Origin: DASPNM01 sp035626515
Lineage (GTDB): Bacteria > Bacteroidota > Bacteroidia > Chitinophagales > Chitinophagaceae
Assembly (NCBI GenBank): GCA_035626515.1
Contig: DASPNM010000029.1
Span: 150,784-214,783, forward strand
Direction of reading: 5' to 3'
Length of the DNA: 64,000 bases
The notes beneath the pieces are model-generated. The model was not told the origin of the DNA, made no database searches, and saw nothing but the letters and a program-made list of their open reading frames with translations. Position numbers and translations under genes: made by a program. Positions 1 to 8,448 of the stretch are shown here, piece by piece (positions within the stretch are counted from its first letter, which is position 1; each line of letters begins with the position of its first letter).

Positions 1-1
1 G

Positions 2-1408
2 ATTTTCAATCCGGCCTCTGTCGGTCCCGGCACGTATACCATCACCTACACCTACACCTCTTCAGCGGGAGGATGCGTGGACAGCGCCTCCAACACCATA
101 ACTGTACTGGAGCCGCCGGTGGCGGACTTTACCGTGAGCGCACCTGCCTGCGAAGAGCAAGCAGTAACGTTTAGCGACAATTCCAACGCGCCCGTGGGAA
201 CGCTTACGACATGGACCTGGAATTTTGGAGACGGCACGCCTGTAGTCGTACGGACAAATAACAGTCCGTTCCCCCACACGTTCGCTGCTTACGGAACCTA
301 CCAGGTGCGCCTGCGTGTGACGACTGACCGCGGATGCAACAGCGCGGAAAAGGTTATCCCGGTAACGGTGAATCCGCTGCCGCGGCCCAACTTCACCTAT
401 CCGGCGGCATCCTGTCTGCCCAACGCGAACGTGACGTTCAACAACAGTACTACGATTGCTGACGGCACGGCGATGACTTACGTCTGGGATTTCGGCGACC
501 CCGGAAGCGGTTCCAACAACAATTCAACCGCAACGAATCCTTCGCATACCTATACGACGACCGGACCCTTCAGCGTGAACCTGCAGGCCACGAGTGCGAA
601 CGGCTGCATCAACGACACAACGATTACGTTGAACAGCATCCATCCACAGCCGACTGCCCTGTTTGATGTAGACAAAACGGATGTGTGTATCGGCGGGTCG
701 TTCCGCTTTACGGATCGCAGCGACCCCGCGGACGGCACTACAACGCAATGGACCTGGACAATGGGCGACGGGAACACGCGAACAACTCCATCGTTCACCT
801 ACACGTACGCGAACCCGGGCAGCTATGACGTTTCGCTGCAGATAACAAATTCATGGGGGTGCCCGAGCACCGTGTTTACCCGCCGCGTAAATACCAACCC
901 GTATCCGTCAGTAAACGCCGGTCCCGACAAATTTGTTCTCGAAGGAGGCGTCGTGCAGCTGACACCTACGATCAGCTCTACCCATCCGGTTACGTATTTG
1001 TGGACACCGCCCACCTGGCTGAGCAATCCTACCGTGGCGAACCCGAACGTAATGTACCCTACCGATGACATCACCTATACGCTTACCGTAACCACCGACC
1101 GCGGATGCAGCAGGACGGACCAGGTGTTTGTCAAAGTGCTGAAGGCGCCGATCATTCCGAATATTTTCAGTCCGAATGGGGACGGCGTGCACGATACGTG
1201 GGTGATCGGCTACCTTGAAAGTTATCCCGGCGCGACGGTGGAAATCTATAACCGTTACGGCCAGCTCGTTTACCGTTCCGCAGGCATTTATGTGCCGTGG
1301 GATGGTACGATAAATGGAAAGCCGGCACCTGTCGGAACTTATTATTATATCGTAAACCCGAAGAACGGAAGAAAGATCATGTCCGGCTTTGTGGACCTGA
1401 TCCGGTAA
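2..1408 (+). CDS. PKD-repeat secreted protein with T9SS type-B sorting domain (5' truncated)
   Basis: The reading frame is open to the left edge, so this is the C-terminal 468 residues of a longer protein. I see about three PKD-type beta-sandwich repeats, marked by WNFGDG, VWDFGD and WTMGDG motifs followed by xHTYxxxGxYxVxL strands. They end in a gliding-motility-associated (CHU_C) C-terminal domain with the signature IFSPNGDGVHD, then YNRYGQLVY and PVGTYYY. In Bacteroidota that domain sends proteins through the type IX secretion system to the cell surface. A PorP/SprF gene begins 10 bases downstream, the usual genetic partner of type-B cargo. The most likely role is a large surface adhesin or gliding/biofilm protein. 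The ligand cannot be told from this fragment. Confidence 0.9.
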   Translation: MFNPASVGPGTYTITYTYTSSAGGCVDSASNTITVLEPPVADFTVSAPACEEQAVTFSDNSNAPVGTLTTWTWNFGDGTPVVVRTNNSPFPHTFAAYGTYQVRLRVTTDRGCNSAEKVIPVTVNPLPRPNFTYPAASCLPNANVTFNNSTTIADGTAMTYVWDFGDPGSGSNNNSTATNPSHTYTTTGPFSVNLQATSANGCINDTTITLNSIHPQPTALFDVDKTDVCIGGSFRFTDRSDPADGTTTQWTWTMGDGNTRTTPSFTYTYANPGSYDVSLQITNSWGCPSTVFTRRVNTNPYPSVNAGPDKFVLEGGVVQLTPTISSTHPVTYLWTPPTWLSNPTVANPNVMYPTDDITYTLTVTTDRGCSRTDQVFVKVLKAPIIPNIFSPNGDGVHDTWVIGYLESYPGATVEIYNRYGQLVYRSAGIYVPWDGTINGKPAPVGTYYYIVNPKNGRKIMSGFVDLIR

Positions 1409-1418
1409 ACTGAAACCG

Positions 1419-2453
1419 ATGAAAACGATCCTACTTGCAGTGCTTCTGGGACTGACGTCCGTCGTTGTCAATGCGCAGCAACGCCCGCACTATACGCAGT
1501 ACGTGTTGAATCAATACGTGATCAATCCGGCTATTACGGGCATCGAAAATTACGGCGATCTCAAGATCAGTGTGCGCGACCAGTGGGTAGGACTGAACGG
1601 CGCCCCGAGAACGGCATATCTCACCGTGCACGCACCGGTCGGAAAGGAAGACTACCGGACTTCCGCCACTTCATACAGCATTCCCGGCCAGAACCCAAGA
1701 GGCCAATATTACTGGGAAAATTATACGGCTGCCGAACCGCATCATGGCATCGGGCTTTCGCTCATCAATGACAAGACAGGTAATTTCAACCGCTTCACGG
1801 CAAACGTAAGCTACGCATATCACCTGGGTTTGAACGCGACAACAAATCTTTCGGGAGGATTTGCGACGGGCGTGACCGTAGTGAGCCTCGACCGCTCGAA
1901 GCTGGATTTTGGAAATGGGGTGCAGGATGATCCTGCGCTCGGTGGCAACACCAACAGCGAGTTGCGCCGTGTGCGGCCGGATCTTTCCGCGGGGCTGTAT
2001 CTCTATTCGCGCGATTATTTTGTTGGTATTTCCGGCCAACAGATCATCCCCCAGAAATTATCGTTTGTAGACGATGCAGTAGTGCAGCAGCAGGGACGGC
2101 TCGTTCCGCACCTGTTTCTGACCGCGGGCTACCGCTTTCTGGTGAATGAAGACGTAAATGCCATCCCTTCAGTGATGTTTAAGTACATCAACGCCTCTTC
2201 GCGTAATAATTTCCAGGTAGAAGGAAATGTAAAACTGCAGTACCGCGACCTGTTCTGGGTGGGAGGTTCATACCGTCACGAGGATGGCTTCGCGGCGATG
2301 GGAGGATTGAACGTGCTGAATCTTTTCAACGTGGGGTACGCCTACGATTTTACTCAAACGAAGCTCAATACGGTCAGCCGCGGGACGCACGAGTTGATGC
2401 TGGGATTTTTGCTTGGCAACAAATACAGCCAGGCCTGTCCGCGTTGCTGGTGA
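1419..2453 (+). CDS. PorP/SprF family type IX secretion membrane protein
   Basis: This 344-residue protein has an N-terminal signal peptide ending near VNAQQ, then the family hallmark HYTQYVLNQYVINPAITG and RDQWVGLNGAPRT. Alternating beta strands to the C-terminus are consistent with an outer-membrane barrel. PorP/SprF proteins work with T9SS and are commonly paired with a type-B sorted cargo gene. Here the cargo gene ends 10 bases upstream, so the two are probably co-transcribed and this copy probably serves that cargo specifically. The ATG at 1419 directly precedes the signal peptide. The gene runs tail-to-tail with the M56 gene, with only five bases between stops. Confidence 0.92.
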   Translation: MKTILLAVLLGLTSVVVNAQQRPHYTQYVLNQYVINPAITGIENYGDLKISVRDQWVGLNGAPRTAYLTVHAPVGKEDYRTSATSYSIPGQNPRGQYYWENYTAAEPHHGIGLSLINDKTGNFNRFTANVSYAYHLGLNATTNLSGGFATGVTVVSLDRSKLDFGNGVQDDPALGGNTNSELRRVRPDLSAGLYLYSRDYFVGISGQQIIPQKLSFVDDAVVQQQGRLVPHLFLTAGYRFLVNEDVNAIPSVMFKYINASSRNNFQVEGNVKLQYRDLFWVGGSYRHEDGFAAMGGLNVLNLFNVGYAYDFTQTKLNTVSRGTHELMLGFLLGNKYSQACPRCW

Positions 2454-2458
2454 TCCGG

Positions 2459-4105
2459 CTAGAGGTGAACAATTCTTTTTCCGCGGGACTGCTGCAGCTG
2501 CGTGAGCTTCTTTTTCGATTCGATTCTTTTGCGCTCGATGTTTTTCAGGCTGACGTCGGTGTCGGGGATTCCGCCCAGTTGTTCTGTTTTTAAAGAGAGC
2601 TCCACGTCCACCAGGTGGTTCAATGCAATCTTGTATTGCATCATCAGGCTGTCGTGCGCGAGCTGTCCTCTTGCAACCTGAAGCCGCTCGTTGATTTTTT
2701 CCCAGTCGAGATAGTTGTACGAGCGCTTCAGCTGTTCTTCCCATTGCTTCCAGTCGTACCGCGAGAGTTCCTGCTGCACCTGCTTCCTGAGGCGTTCCTT
2801 TTCGTTCCCGGTGAGCGCATCCGCCGCCTGGTTTTCAATAACCTTCCATTGAGAGTTTTCGATCAGTTTCCGCGACACTTCCACCGCGTCCTTCACGGCG
2901 GCTTCCTCCTCTTCTGCAAGATCGGGAATGTCTTGAGTGACTGCAGCCACGAAGCTCGGCGCCGCGGGCGTAACAATCTCCTGGGTCTGGTGCGACAGCG
3001 TGCTCTCATCATTTAAAGGACGCTGCCGGTTTTTTTCGTTTCGCACATGCAAGTCATTGCTGGACGACTGCGGCATTTCAATCGCTTCGCCATCGGCGAA
3101 CAGCGGTGATGCGGCCGCAATGAAGGAGCGGCTGGCGCTGCTGGAACGGGTTGGAGAAGTAAAACGTAACAGCGTATGAACTGCGACAATACACCCGATG
3201 GCAGCTGCCACTCCGATTGCGCGGGCTGCCGCAAAACGGGGCCTGTGGCGTACGCCGAGGATCGTTTCAATCCGCTCGAACAGATCTCCCGAGCGGCCCG
3301 CGGCCGCAACGAGTAGCGGACGAAAGCCCTGCTGCTGCTGCTCGAGTGTAAGCAACGCGGCCGCATACTCATGCCGGCTATACTCAAATTGCATCACCAG
3401 CTCATCACAGCTCCGTTCGCGTTCCTTCTCAATGGTGCGGATGAAAGGACGTACAAAAGGATTAAAGTAAAGAAGCGTGCGGATGAAATTTACCAATAAG
3501 TTCAGCAGGTAATCAAACCGGCGTATGTGAGCCAGCTCGTGCAGGATGACCGCTTCCAGCTGCTGCGGGCTGAGCTGCGCCAGCGCGGCCGCGGGAAGCA
3601 GGATGACGGGCTTCAAAAATCCAACAGTAACCGGAGACGAGACAAGGCTCGATATCCAGATGGCAACTTTTTTGCGGATGCCCATGTGCGCCGAGATCTT
3701 CTGAACGAATAATCTCCACGCCACGTCAATTTTTCCGAGTCCCTGCGTTCGGATCAGGCGTACATACCGGTAATTGCGAATGAAGCGGGCAACGGGCAGA
3801 ACAAGCAGCGCGAGATAGGCGACTGAAGCCGTTGGAAGTATTGTGCGCAGTCCGGAATAAACCTGTTCGTTGCCTGCACTGTGCGTCAGGACGGTCGAAA
3901 CCCAATTTCCACGATAAGTCCACAGGGTTATGATAAACCAGCAAAACCCGGAAACAAGAAAGAAAGTTGCCAGTGAAACCTTTACTGATGCCCGAAAGAA
4001 ATGCACGGAAACAATGAGCTGGAAGAGGATCCAGAGCAGCGCCATTTGCCAGAGGCTGTTGAGCACAGCCCAGCCCAGCGACTCAAGAAAGTTGGTGTGG
4101 TTCAT
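2459..4105 (-). CDS. M56 family membrane metallopeptidase (BlaR1-like, no penicillin-binding domain)
   Basis: This 548-residue protein has four N-terminal membrane segments (about 14-33, 42-62, 88-108 and the hydrophobic stretch near 155-175). It has the zinc motif HELAH at 189-193 with a downstream ERSCDE glutamate near 235, and another membrane helix near 296-314. These match the BlaR1/MecR1 peptidase M56 domain. The C-terminal 230 residues are charged and coiled-coil-like, not a penicillin-binding sensor. It follows blaI by 10 bases, so the pair should form one operon in which the protease relieves BlaI repression on an envelope signal. That is how the family works; the signal here is unknown. 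The coil could be a periplasmic sensor, depending on topology. Confidence 0.9.
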   Translation of the reverse strand: MNHTNFLESLGWAVLNSLWQMALLWILFQLIVSVHFFRASVKVSLATFFLVSGFCWFIITLWTYRGNWVSTVLTHSAGNEQVYSGLRTILPTASVAYLALLVLPVARFIRNYRYVRLIRTQGLGKIDVAWRLFVQKISAHMGIRKKVAIWISSLVSSPVTVGFLKPVILLPAAALAQLSPQQLEAVILHELAHIRRFDYLLNLLVNFIRTLLYFNPFVRPFIRTIEKERERSCDELVMQFEYSRHEYAAALLTLEQQQQGFRPLLVAAAGRSGDLFERIETILGVRHRPRFAAARAIGVAAAIGCIVAVHTLLRFTSPTRSSSASRSFIAAASPLFADGEAIEMPQSSSNDLHVRNEKNRQRPLNDESTLSHQTQEIVTPAAPSFVAAVTQDIPDLAEEEEAAVKDAVEVSRKLIENSQWKVIENQAADALTGNEKERLRKQVQQELSRYDWKQWEEQLKRSYNYLDWEKINERLQVARGQLAHDSLMMQYKIALNHLVDVELSLKTEQLGGIPDTDVSLKNIERKRIESKKKLTQLQQSRGKRIVHL

Positions 4106-4115
4106 TCCCGCCTGG

Positions 4116-4502
4116 TTACTGTTTTTTCAGATGATTCAACAGGGCCTGGATTTTTTCAAGCTCTTCGGGACTCGCCTTGTGGCTTTCGCCAAGGGCCTGG
4201 ATCACCAGTTGGGTGGGCGAGCCGCCAAAAAGGCTATCAATCATTTTGTTCAATAAATGCTTTTGCGTTTTTTCCTTGTTTACCGCTGCCTGGTACACGT
4301 GCGTGCGCATCGAATCGTCACGTTTCACGATTCCTTTCTCATGCATGATTTGCATCAGCTTCAAAGTGGTGGTATAACCTACGTCCTTCGTTTTTGCGAG
4401 CTCCTCGTGAACTTCGCGCACAGTGGCCAGCCCCTTCGCCCAAAGGATCTGCAGGATCTCGAGCTCGCTTTCAGTGGGTTTAATCAGTTTGGGGGTTGAC
4501 AT
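4116..4502 (-). CDS. BlaI/MecI/CopY family transcriptional repressor
   Basis: This 128-residue winged-helix protein opens with PTESELEILQILWAKG, the family signature for helix 1. It continues with TVREVHEELAKTKDVGYTTTLKLMQIMHEKG, the recognition helix region, and a C-terminal dimerisation region. BlaI proteins repress their own operon until a cognate M56 protease triggers their cleavage. The M56 gene follows 10 bases downstream. A 20-bp palindrome overlaps the putative promoter just upstream of the start, which supports autoregulation. Confidence 0.93.
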   Translation of the reverse strand: MSTPKLIKPTESELEILQILWAKGLATVREVHEELAKTKDVGYTTTLKLMQIMHEKGIVKRDDSMRTHVYQAAVNKEKTQKHLLNKMIDSLFGGSPTQLVIQALGESHKASPEELEKIQALLNHLKKQ

Positions 4503-4519
4503 ACAAATGGATTTGAAAC

Positions 4520-4552
4520 CGAATATACGACCATTTTCGTATAACCTCCAAA
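4520..4552 (-). promoter_or_regulatory. Promoter of the blaI-M56 operon
   Basis: On the minus strand a TTTG box (4549-4552) is followed after 21 bases by TATATTCG (4520-4527). This matches the Bacteroidota TTTG/TAnnTTTG pattern at all but one position. The start codon of blaI lies 17 bases beyond. The spacer holds the palindrome listed separately, so bound repressor would block RNA polymerase. Confidence 0.6.
4524..4543. promoter_or_regulatory. Candidate BlaI operator palindrome
   Basis: A perfect inverted repeat, TATACGA and TCGTATA with a 6-base spacer (CCATTT), lies between the -33 box and the -7 box and overlaps the latter. Its size and place fit a dimeric winged-helix repressor of the BlaI type. 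The half-site differs from the classical TACA/TGTA core of staphylococcal operators, so assignment to this BlaI rests on position. Confidence 0.6.
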
Positions 4553-4596
4553 CGGCCAGTGTTTTTAGAGTTTTTTAACACACGGTCCCGGACAAA

Positions 4597-4624
4597 AAAA
4601 ATGTCAGGGCTTCCCTGACATTTT
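4597..4624 (-). terminator. Hairpin terminator after the 4643-5038 lipoprotein gene
   Basis: AAAATGTCAGGG and CCCTGACATTTT form a perfect 12-bp stem around a 4-base loop (4597-4624). It lies 18 bases past the stop of the upstream minus-strand gene and ends in a T-run on that strand. It insulates that gene from the blaI promoter. Confidence 0.75.
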
Positions 4625-4642
4625 CAATAAGCTCAAACAGGA

Positions 4643-5038
4643 TCAGTCGAAAATCACCGTTCCGAGATCGGTGGTCTCGCCGGCTACGACCTGCACGTTG
4701 TCGAAAACAACTTCAGAAGTTCCGTGCAGGATAGAAGCCTCAGAGGAGCGCAGCACCACGGTATACACTCCCTCCGGAAGTTCATTGACCGTGATGAGCC
4801 CGGTCTCATCGGGCAGAAATTCAACAGGCGCGCTTTCATTGTCCGAAAGGTGCAGACTGATGCCGTACTCTGCGGGCCCGACAACAACCTTAATCGCCCC
4901 GGATGCGGCTTCCGGGCGGTTTTTACTTGAGGGACTCTGATTGCGGCTGGTGACGTCGTTCAGCTCTTCCGGGGAACAGCCGACGTACATCAGGCTGCTG
5001 AACGCAGCGACCATGGCGACGAAGAAAAATCTTTTCAT
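4643..5038 (-). CDS. Small lipoprotein, function unknown
   Basis: This 131-residue protein has a lipoprotein signal peptide ending in the lipobox-like SLMYVGC, so Cys21 is probably lipidated. After a linker rich in Ser/Asn/Pro, the rest (about 48-131) has the alternating strand pattern of a small immunoglobulin-like or carboxypeptidase-regulatory-like domain, with phrases such as ITVNELPEGVYTVVL. Such domains are common in Bacteroidota surface lipoproteins. It is monocistronic, with its own terminator. I do not recognise a specific family and assign no function. Confidence 0.75.
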   Translation of the reverse strand: MKRFFFVAMVAAFSSLMYVGCSPEELNDVTSRNQSPSSKNRPEAASGAIKVVVGPAEYGISLHLSDNESAPVEFLPDETGLITVNELPEGVYTVVLRSSEASILHGTSEVVFDNVQVVAGETTDLGTVIFD

Positions 5039-5171
5039 AAGGTGGATTTTAGATTAAAAAAAATATGACGGGCTGAAGATAGATTGCAGAAATTCTTAAT
5101 GCAAGTACAGGTGACAGAAATTTACCGGTTTGCCTGTCGCTTCGTAAAAACCCTTAGGAGAAACCTGGTGG

Positions 5172-8100
5172 TTACCAGCCCGGCAGGAAATTAAGCCCGA
5201 AATTTCCGTTCCTGAATCCCCCGTTCTGCCAGGGGATCGCATAATACGGCTCGATCACAATGTATCCGAAAAGGTTTACGCGCAGCGATACTCCGCTGCT
5301 GAAAATGAATTTAGAATCCCTGGGCAAAATGTTCTGTTTCGGATCGCTTGTGGGCGAATTCGGGTTACCCCAGGCCACACCGCCGTCGGTAAACAGGTTT
5401 AGTTCCGTGAGCACGAAGCGCGACCGGATCGCTGACAATCTTTCAGGGCCGGTAAAGGGGAGTCGTAGCTCGGCGTTCGTGATGAAGATCCTGCTACCGA
5501 TCAGGTCATTGATCGTAAGTTCCTCGCCCGTGGATTGTTCCGCAAAATTAGTGGCCTCGTATCCCCGGATAAAAAATGGATAACCGATGTACAACGGAGG
5601 CAGTACACCCGTTTCCGCATCCTTACCGAAACGTCCCATGTACATGTTGCGTGTTGCGAGCGTGAACGGAGCGATGCGGAAATATTTTCTGTAATCCCCG
5701 AGGAATGTATGCATGTTGACGATGCCCACATACTTGCTCGCCTCGAAACGGAAGCGGTGGCCGACCAGCGGCGACGCAATGCCGAACTGCGAATTGTCGC
5801 CGACGAACGCCAGGTATCCCTGTCCGAAGTTGAAACCGCGCGGCGTGGGGAGCTTTTCGCGCCGGCTTCCAATGTAGAATTGCAGGTCTGTGGTATAAAA
5901 ATCACTGAACCGGTCGAGCCGGTAATAGTAACGGGCAAATGATGCACCTCCTTCAAGGCGGCGTGTTTGCGAGAACGGATAGGCGCTGAACAGCGAGACC
6001 TGATCCTCGAACGTTCTGAGAATATCAGTAGAGAGATTCGCGACTTCGGTTGTATCATTTCCATTGAGCACGATCGTGTCGAGGAACAACCTTTGTATCC
6101 CGGACAAATAGGGAACGTGTGAAACAGCAGCTCCCCAGTTGAGCCGGTTGTCGGCGTTGAGGTAGGCAAATTGTCCCCCAAAATCGTACACCTCACCGTT
6201 GATCGCGACAGAACCAAACAACTGGTGATTTCCCAAAATATCACTGAAGATACCATTGATACCTCCGGAAACTCCGCTTGCGAATCCGCCGCCGCCGGTA
6301 ACTCCGACACCGGTGTTACCGACGTAATCGAGTTTGAACTTGGCACGGTACGGGCGGCTCACGAATGTCCCCGGATCGAGCACCGGGAAGGGTGCGTCGT
6401 CCAGGTTGCGCTGCACAACATCCGGACCCACGCGGTTCACTGGCGGGAGCGTGGCCGGAGCCAGCGAAGTGAGCGCGTTGTCTACGCTTCTTTTTGGCAG
6501 CGAGTTCAGGTTGACTGAATAAATACTGTACGTATCCTTGTCGTAATAGGTGTAGACCAGCTGATCGGTCTGGCGGGAAGCCGAGATCGCGGGCGCATAC
6601 AAGGTGATGCCGGTAATCCCGGTAAACAGGTTCGTCACTTGCGAAAGATTTCCGTTGCGTGTGTCGTAGCTGTACAGGTTCCGAAACCCGTCCCGGTCGG
6701 AAAGGAAATAAATTGTCGTGTTGTCGGAACCAAATACCGGGTTCAGATTGTTCGCGCCGCTGAACACAGAATGAATTTGTACGTCACCGCCTGGAAAGTT
6801 CATCACCGCCAGGTCGTGCGAGAAACGGTGCTGGACCGAACGAAAACTGTTTCGGTCAGTCGCGAAGACGAGTCTTCGTCCATCCGGCGACCAGGAAGGA
6901 TGCAATTCGGCGAACCGGTCGTTAGTGAGTTGCCGGGCGCGTTTGCTGTCCAGTTCAAACGCATATAGGTCTGCCTGTCCGTTCACAAGGCCGGTTACTA
7001 CGATCGTCTTTCCATCCGGCGACCATGCAGGGTTGCTGAAACCGTCCACGCCCGGGATGTCGAGCTCCTGGGTCACTTTGCCATTCGCGTCTGCGATCAG
7101 CAGCCTGTTCTTTCCTTTTGCAAAAACAACAAATGCAAGCCTGCGGCTGTCCGGCGACCATGCCACCGCCGATTCGTAGGAGCTGAACTCGTCAATGTGG
7201 GAGGCGAATGAAGATGAAGTAAGTTTTTCCTTTATCTGGCCCGTAGCGGCATCGGCGAGGAAGAGGTCGAGGTTGAAAATATCTTTTTCCGACCAGAATG
7301 CGATCAACTTCCCGTCGGGACTGATCGAAGGCACAATGTTGATCTTTCCCGCATTGTTGCGGCTCACGAGGGAATTTCCAATGGCCGTAGTGGACGTGCT
7401 GCCGCGCAGCGGGCCGTATGCGCGCTCCATGGCTTCCTTCCACCGTTCGGAAAACTCCTTGTCGGTCAGGCCAAGCACCCGTTGAAACGCTTCTTCGTGT
7501 CCAAAGCGCCCGGTGGCCAGAAACAGGGGCGTGATGATGGTGTCGCCCCACACCCCGGTAACATAAGCCCAGAATGCCTGGCCCCATCGATATGGAAAGT
7601 ATTCGTCCGGCCGGTTGTTCAGCAGCTTGATGGTCGGCAGCCGGTTGTTCAGCACCGCGCTGCGCATCCAAATCGCCGTGTGCGGGTCCACGTAGCCGAT
7701 GGACATGTATTCGGCAAGTCCTTCGATCATCCACAACGGAAGATTGTTCAGCGAATTCAGAGATAGAGAATCCGACTCGCGGAAAAGGTGGTATTGGAAA
7801 GCATGCACAAGTTCGTGACCGAGCACATGATCAGTTTGCGCATTTGATTCCATGAAAGGCATGATCACGCGGTTCTTGAGGCCCTCGGTCACGCCTCCCG
7901 TGCCCACTCCAATAAGTCCGCTGATTGCATTCGTTTGCTGGAAATCCGCGTGGTTGTTATAAAAGATCACCGGGTTTTTCTGGTGAAACGTGTCGCGGAA
8001 AAGCACCTGGTGCATCCGGTACCATTGTTCCGTCTGCTGCGCAATCCGGTTGCGCACGGATTCGTTGTCCAGGTAATGATAGATCTCGAAATGCGGCGTC

Positions 8101-8240
8101 TCCAGAACGCGGAAATCGAATTTCCGGTAGTTTACCTTGTTTCGTCCGAAGTATTGAGCTGAAAGCGGTAGCGAGCAGAACATCAGGGCGGCGAGCAGGA
8201 CGGGGACCATCCTTTGCGCCCGGGCGACAATTCCTTTCAT
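5172..8240 (-). CDS. Metallopeptidase-like / beta-propeller / outer-membrane barrel fusion protein
   Basis: This 1022-residue exported protein has a signal peptide ending near SLPLSAQ. Residues about 45-270 resemble the peptidase MA-like fold, with HELVH at 142-146 and EGLAEY at 172-177 supplying the likely third zinc ligand. Residues about 300-600 hold repeated PD40/TolB-type blades, seen as SPDGKLIAFWS, SPDSRRLAFV, SPDGKTIVVTG and SPDGRRLVFATD. The last 370 residues look like an Omp85/surface-antigen-type barrel ending in aromatic strands. The full set suggests a surface-anchored protease or a docking propeller at the outer membrane. The order of domains is visible; substrate and orientation are inference. 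It stands alone between intergenic regions. Confidence 0.8.
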   Translation of the reverse strand: MKGIVARAQRMVPVLLAALMFCSLPLSAQYFGRNKVNYRKFDFRVLETPHFEIYHYLDNESVRNRIAQQTEQWYRMHQVLFRDTFHQKNPVIFYNNHADFQQTNAISGLIGVGTGGVTEGLKNRVIMPFMESNAQTDHVLGHELVHAFQYHLFRESDSLSLNSLNNLPLWMIEGLAEYMSIGYVDPHTAIWMRSAVLNNRLPTIKLLNNRPDEYFPYRWGQAFWAYVTGVWGDTIITPLFLATGRFGHEEAFQRVLGLTDKEFSERWKEAMERAYGPLRGSTSTTAIGNSLVSRNNAGKINIVPSISPDGKLIAFWSEKDIFNLDLFLADAATGQIKEKLTSSSFASHIDEFSSYESAVAWSPDSRRLAFVVFAKGKNRLLIADANGKVTQELDIPGVDGFSNPAWSPDGKTIVVTGLVNGQADLYAFELDSKRARQLTNDRFAELHPSWSPDGRRLVFATDRNSFRSVQHRFSHDLAVMNFPGGDVQIHSVFSGANNLNPVFGSDNTTIYFLSDRDGFRNLYSYDTRNGNLSQVTNLFTGITGITLYAPAISASRQTDQLVYTYYDKDTYSIYSVNLNSLPKRSVDNALTSLAPATLPPVNRVGPDVVQRNLDDAPFPVLDPGTFVSRPYRAKFKLDYVGNTGVGVTGGGGFASGVSGGINGIFSDILGNHQLFGSVAINGEVYDFGGQFAYLNADNRLNWGAAVSHVPYLSGIQRLFLDTIVLNGNDTTEVANLSTDILRTFEDQVSLFSAYPFSQTRRLEGGASFARYYYRLDRFSDFYTTDLQFYIGSRREKLPTPRGFNFGQGYLAFVGDNSQFGIASPLVGHRFRFEASKYVGIVNMHTFLGDYRKYFRIAPFTLATRNMYMGRFGKDAETGVLPPLYIGYPFFIRGYEATNFAEQSTGEELTINDLIGSRIFITNAELRLPFTGPERLSAIRSRFVLTELNLFTDGGVAWGNPNSPTSDPKQNILPRDSKFIFSSGVSLRVNLFGYIVIEPYYAIPWQNGGFRNGNFGLNFLPGW

Positions 8241-8386
8241 CGTGCCTGGATTTAGGTATTAGAAAAATCTGCAAACACTATACCACGAGAAACGTCGTTC
8301 GTCCAGCGGTCAGATGCCCTGTTGCTGCCAAAAAAAAATTAAAACGGGAATGCGGGGGAAAAAAATCCACGAAGGTGCTGAAAGAA

Positions 8387-8415
8387 TAAGCCCCGCTGTA
8401 GACACAGCAGGGCTT
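8387..8415 (-). terminator. Hairpin terminator after hppA
   Basis: The arms TAAGCCC and GGGCTTA, extended inward by GCTGT and ACAGC with one mismatch, form a stem-loop 33 bases past the hppA stop. A run of T lies beyond it on the minus strand (8360s A-run on the plus strand is further away, so tailing is weak). Confidence 0.65.
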
Positions 8416-8448
8416 AATGTAATGGTTCTGATTAAGCTTTTGATTGCG

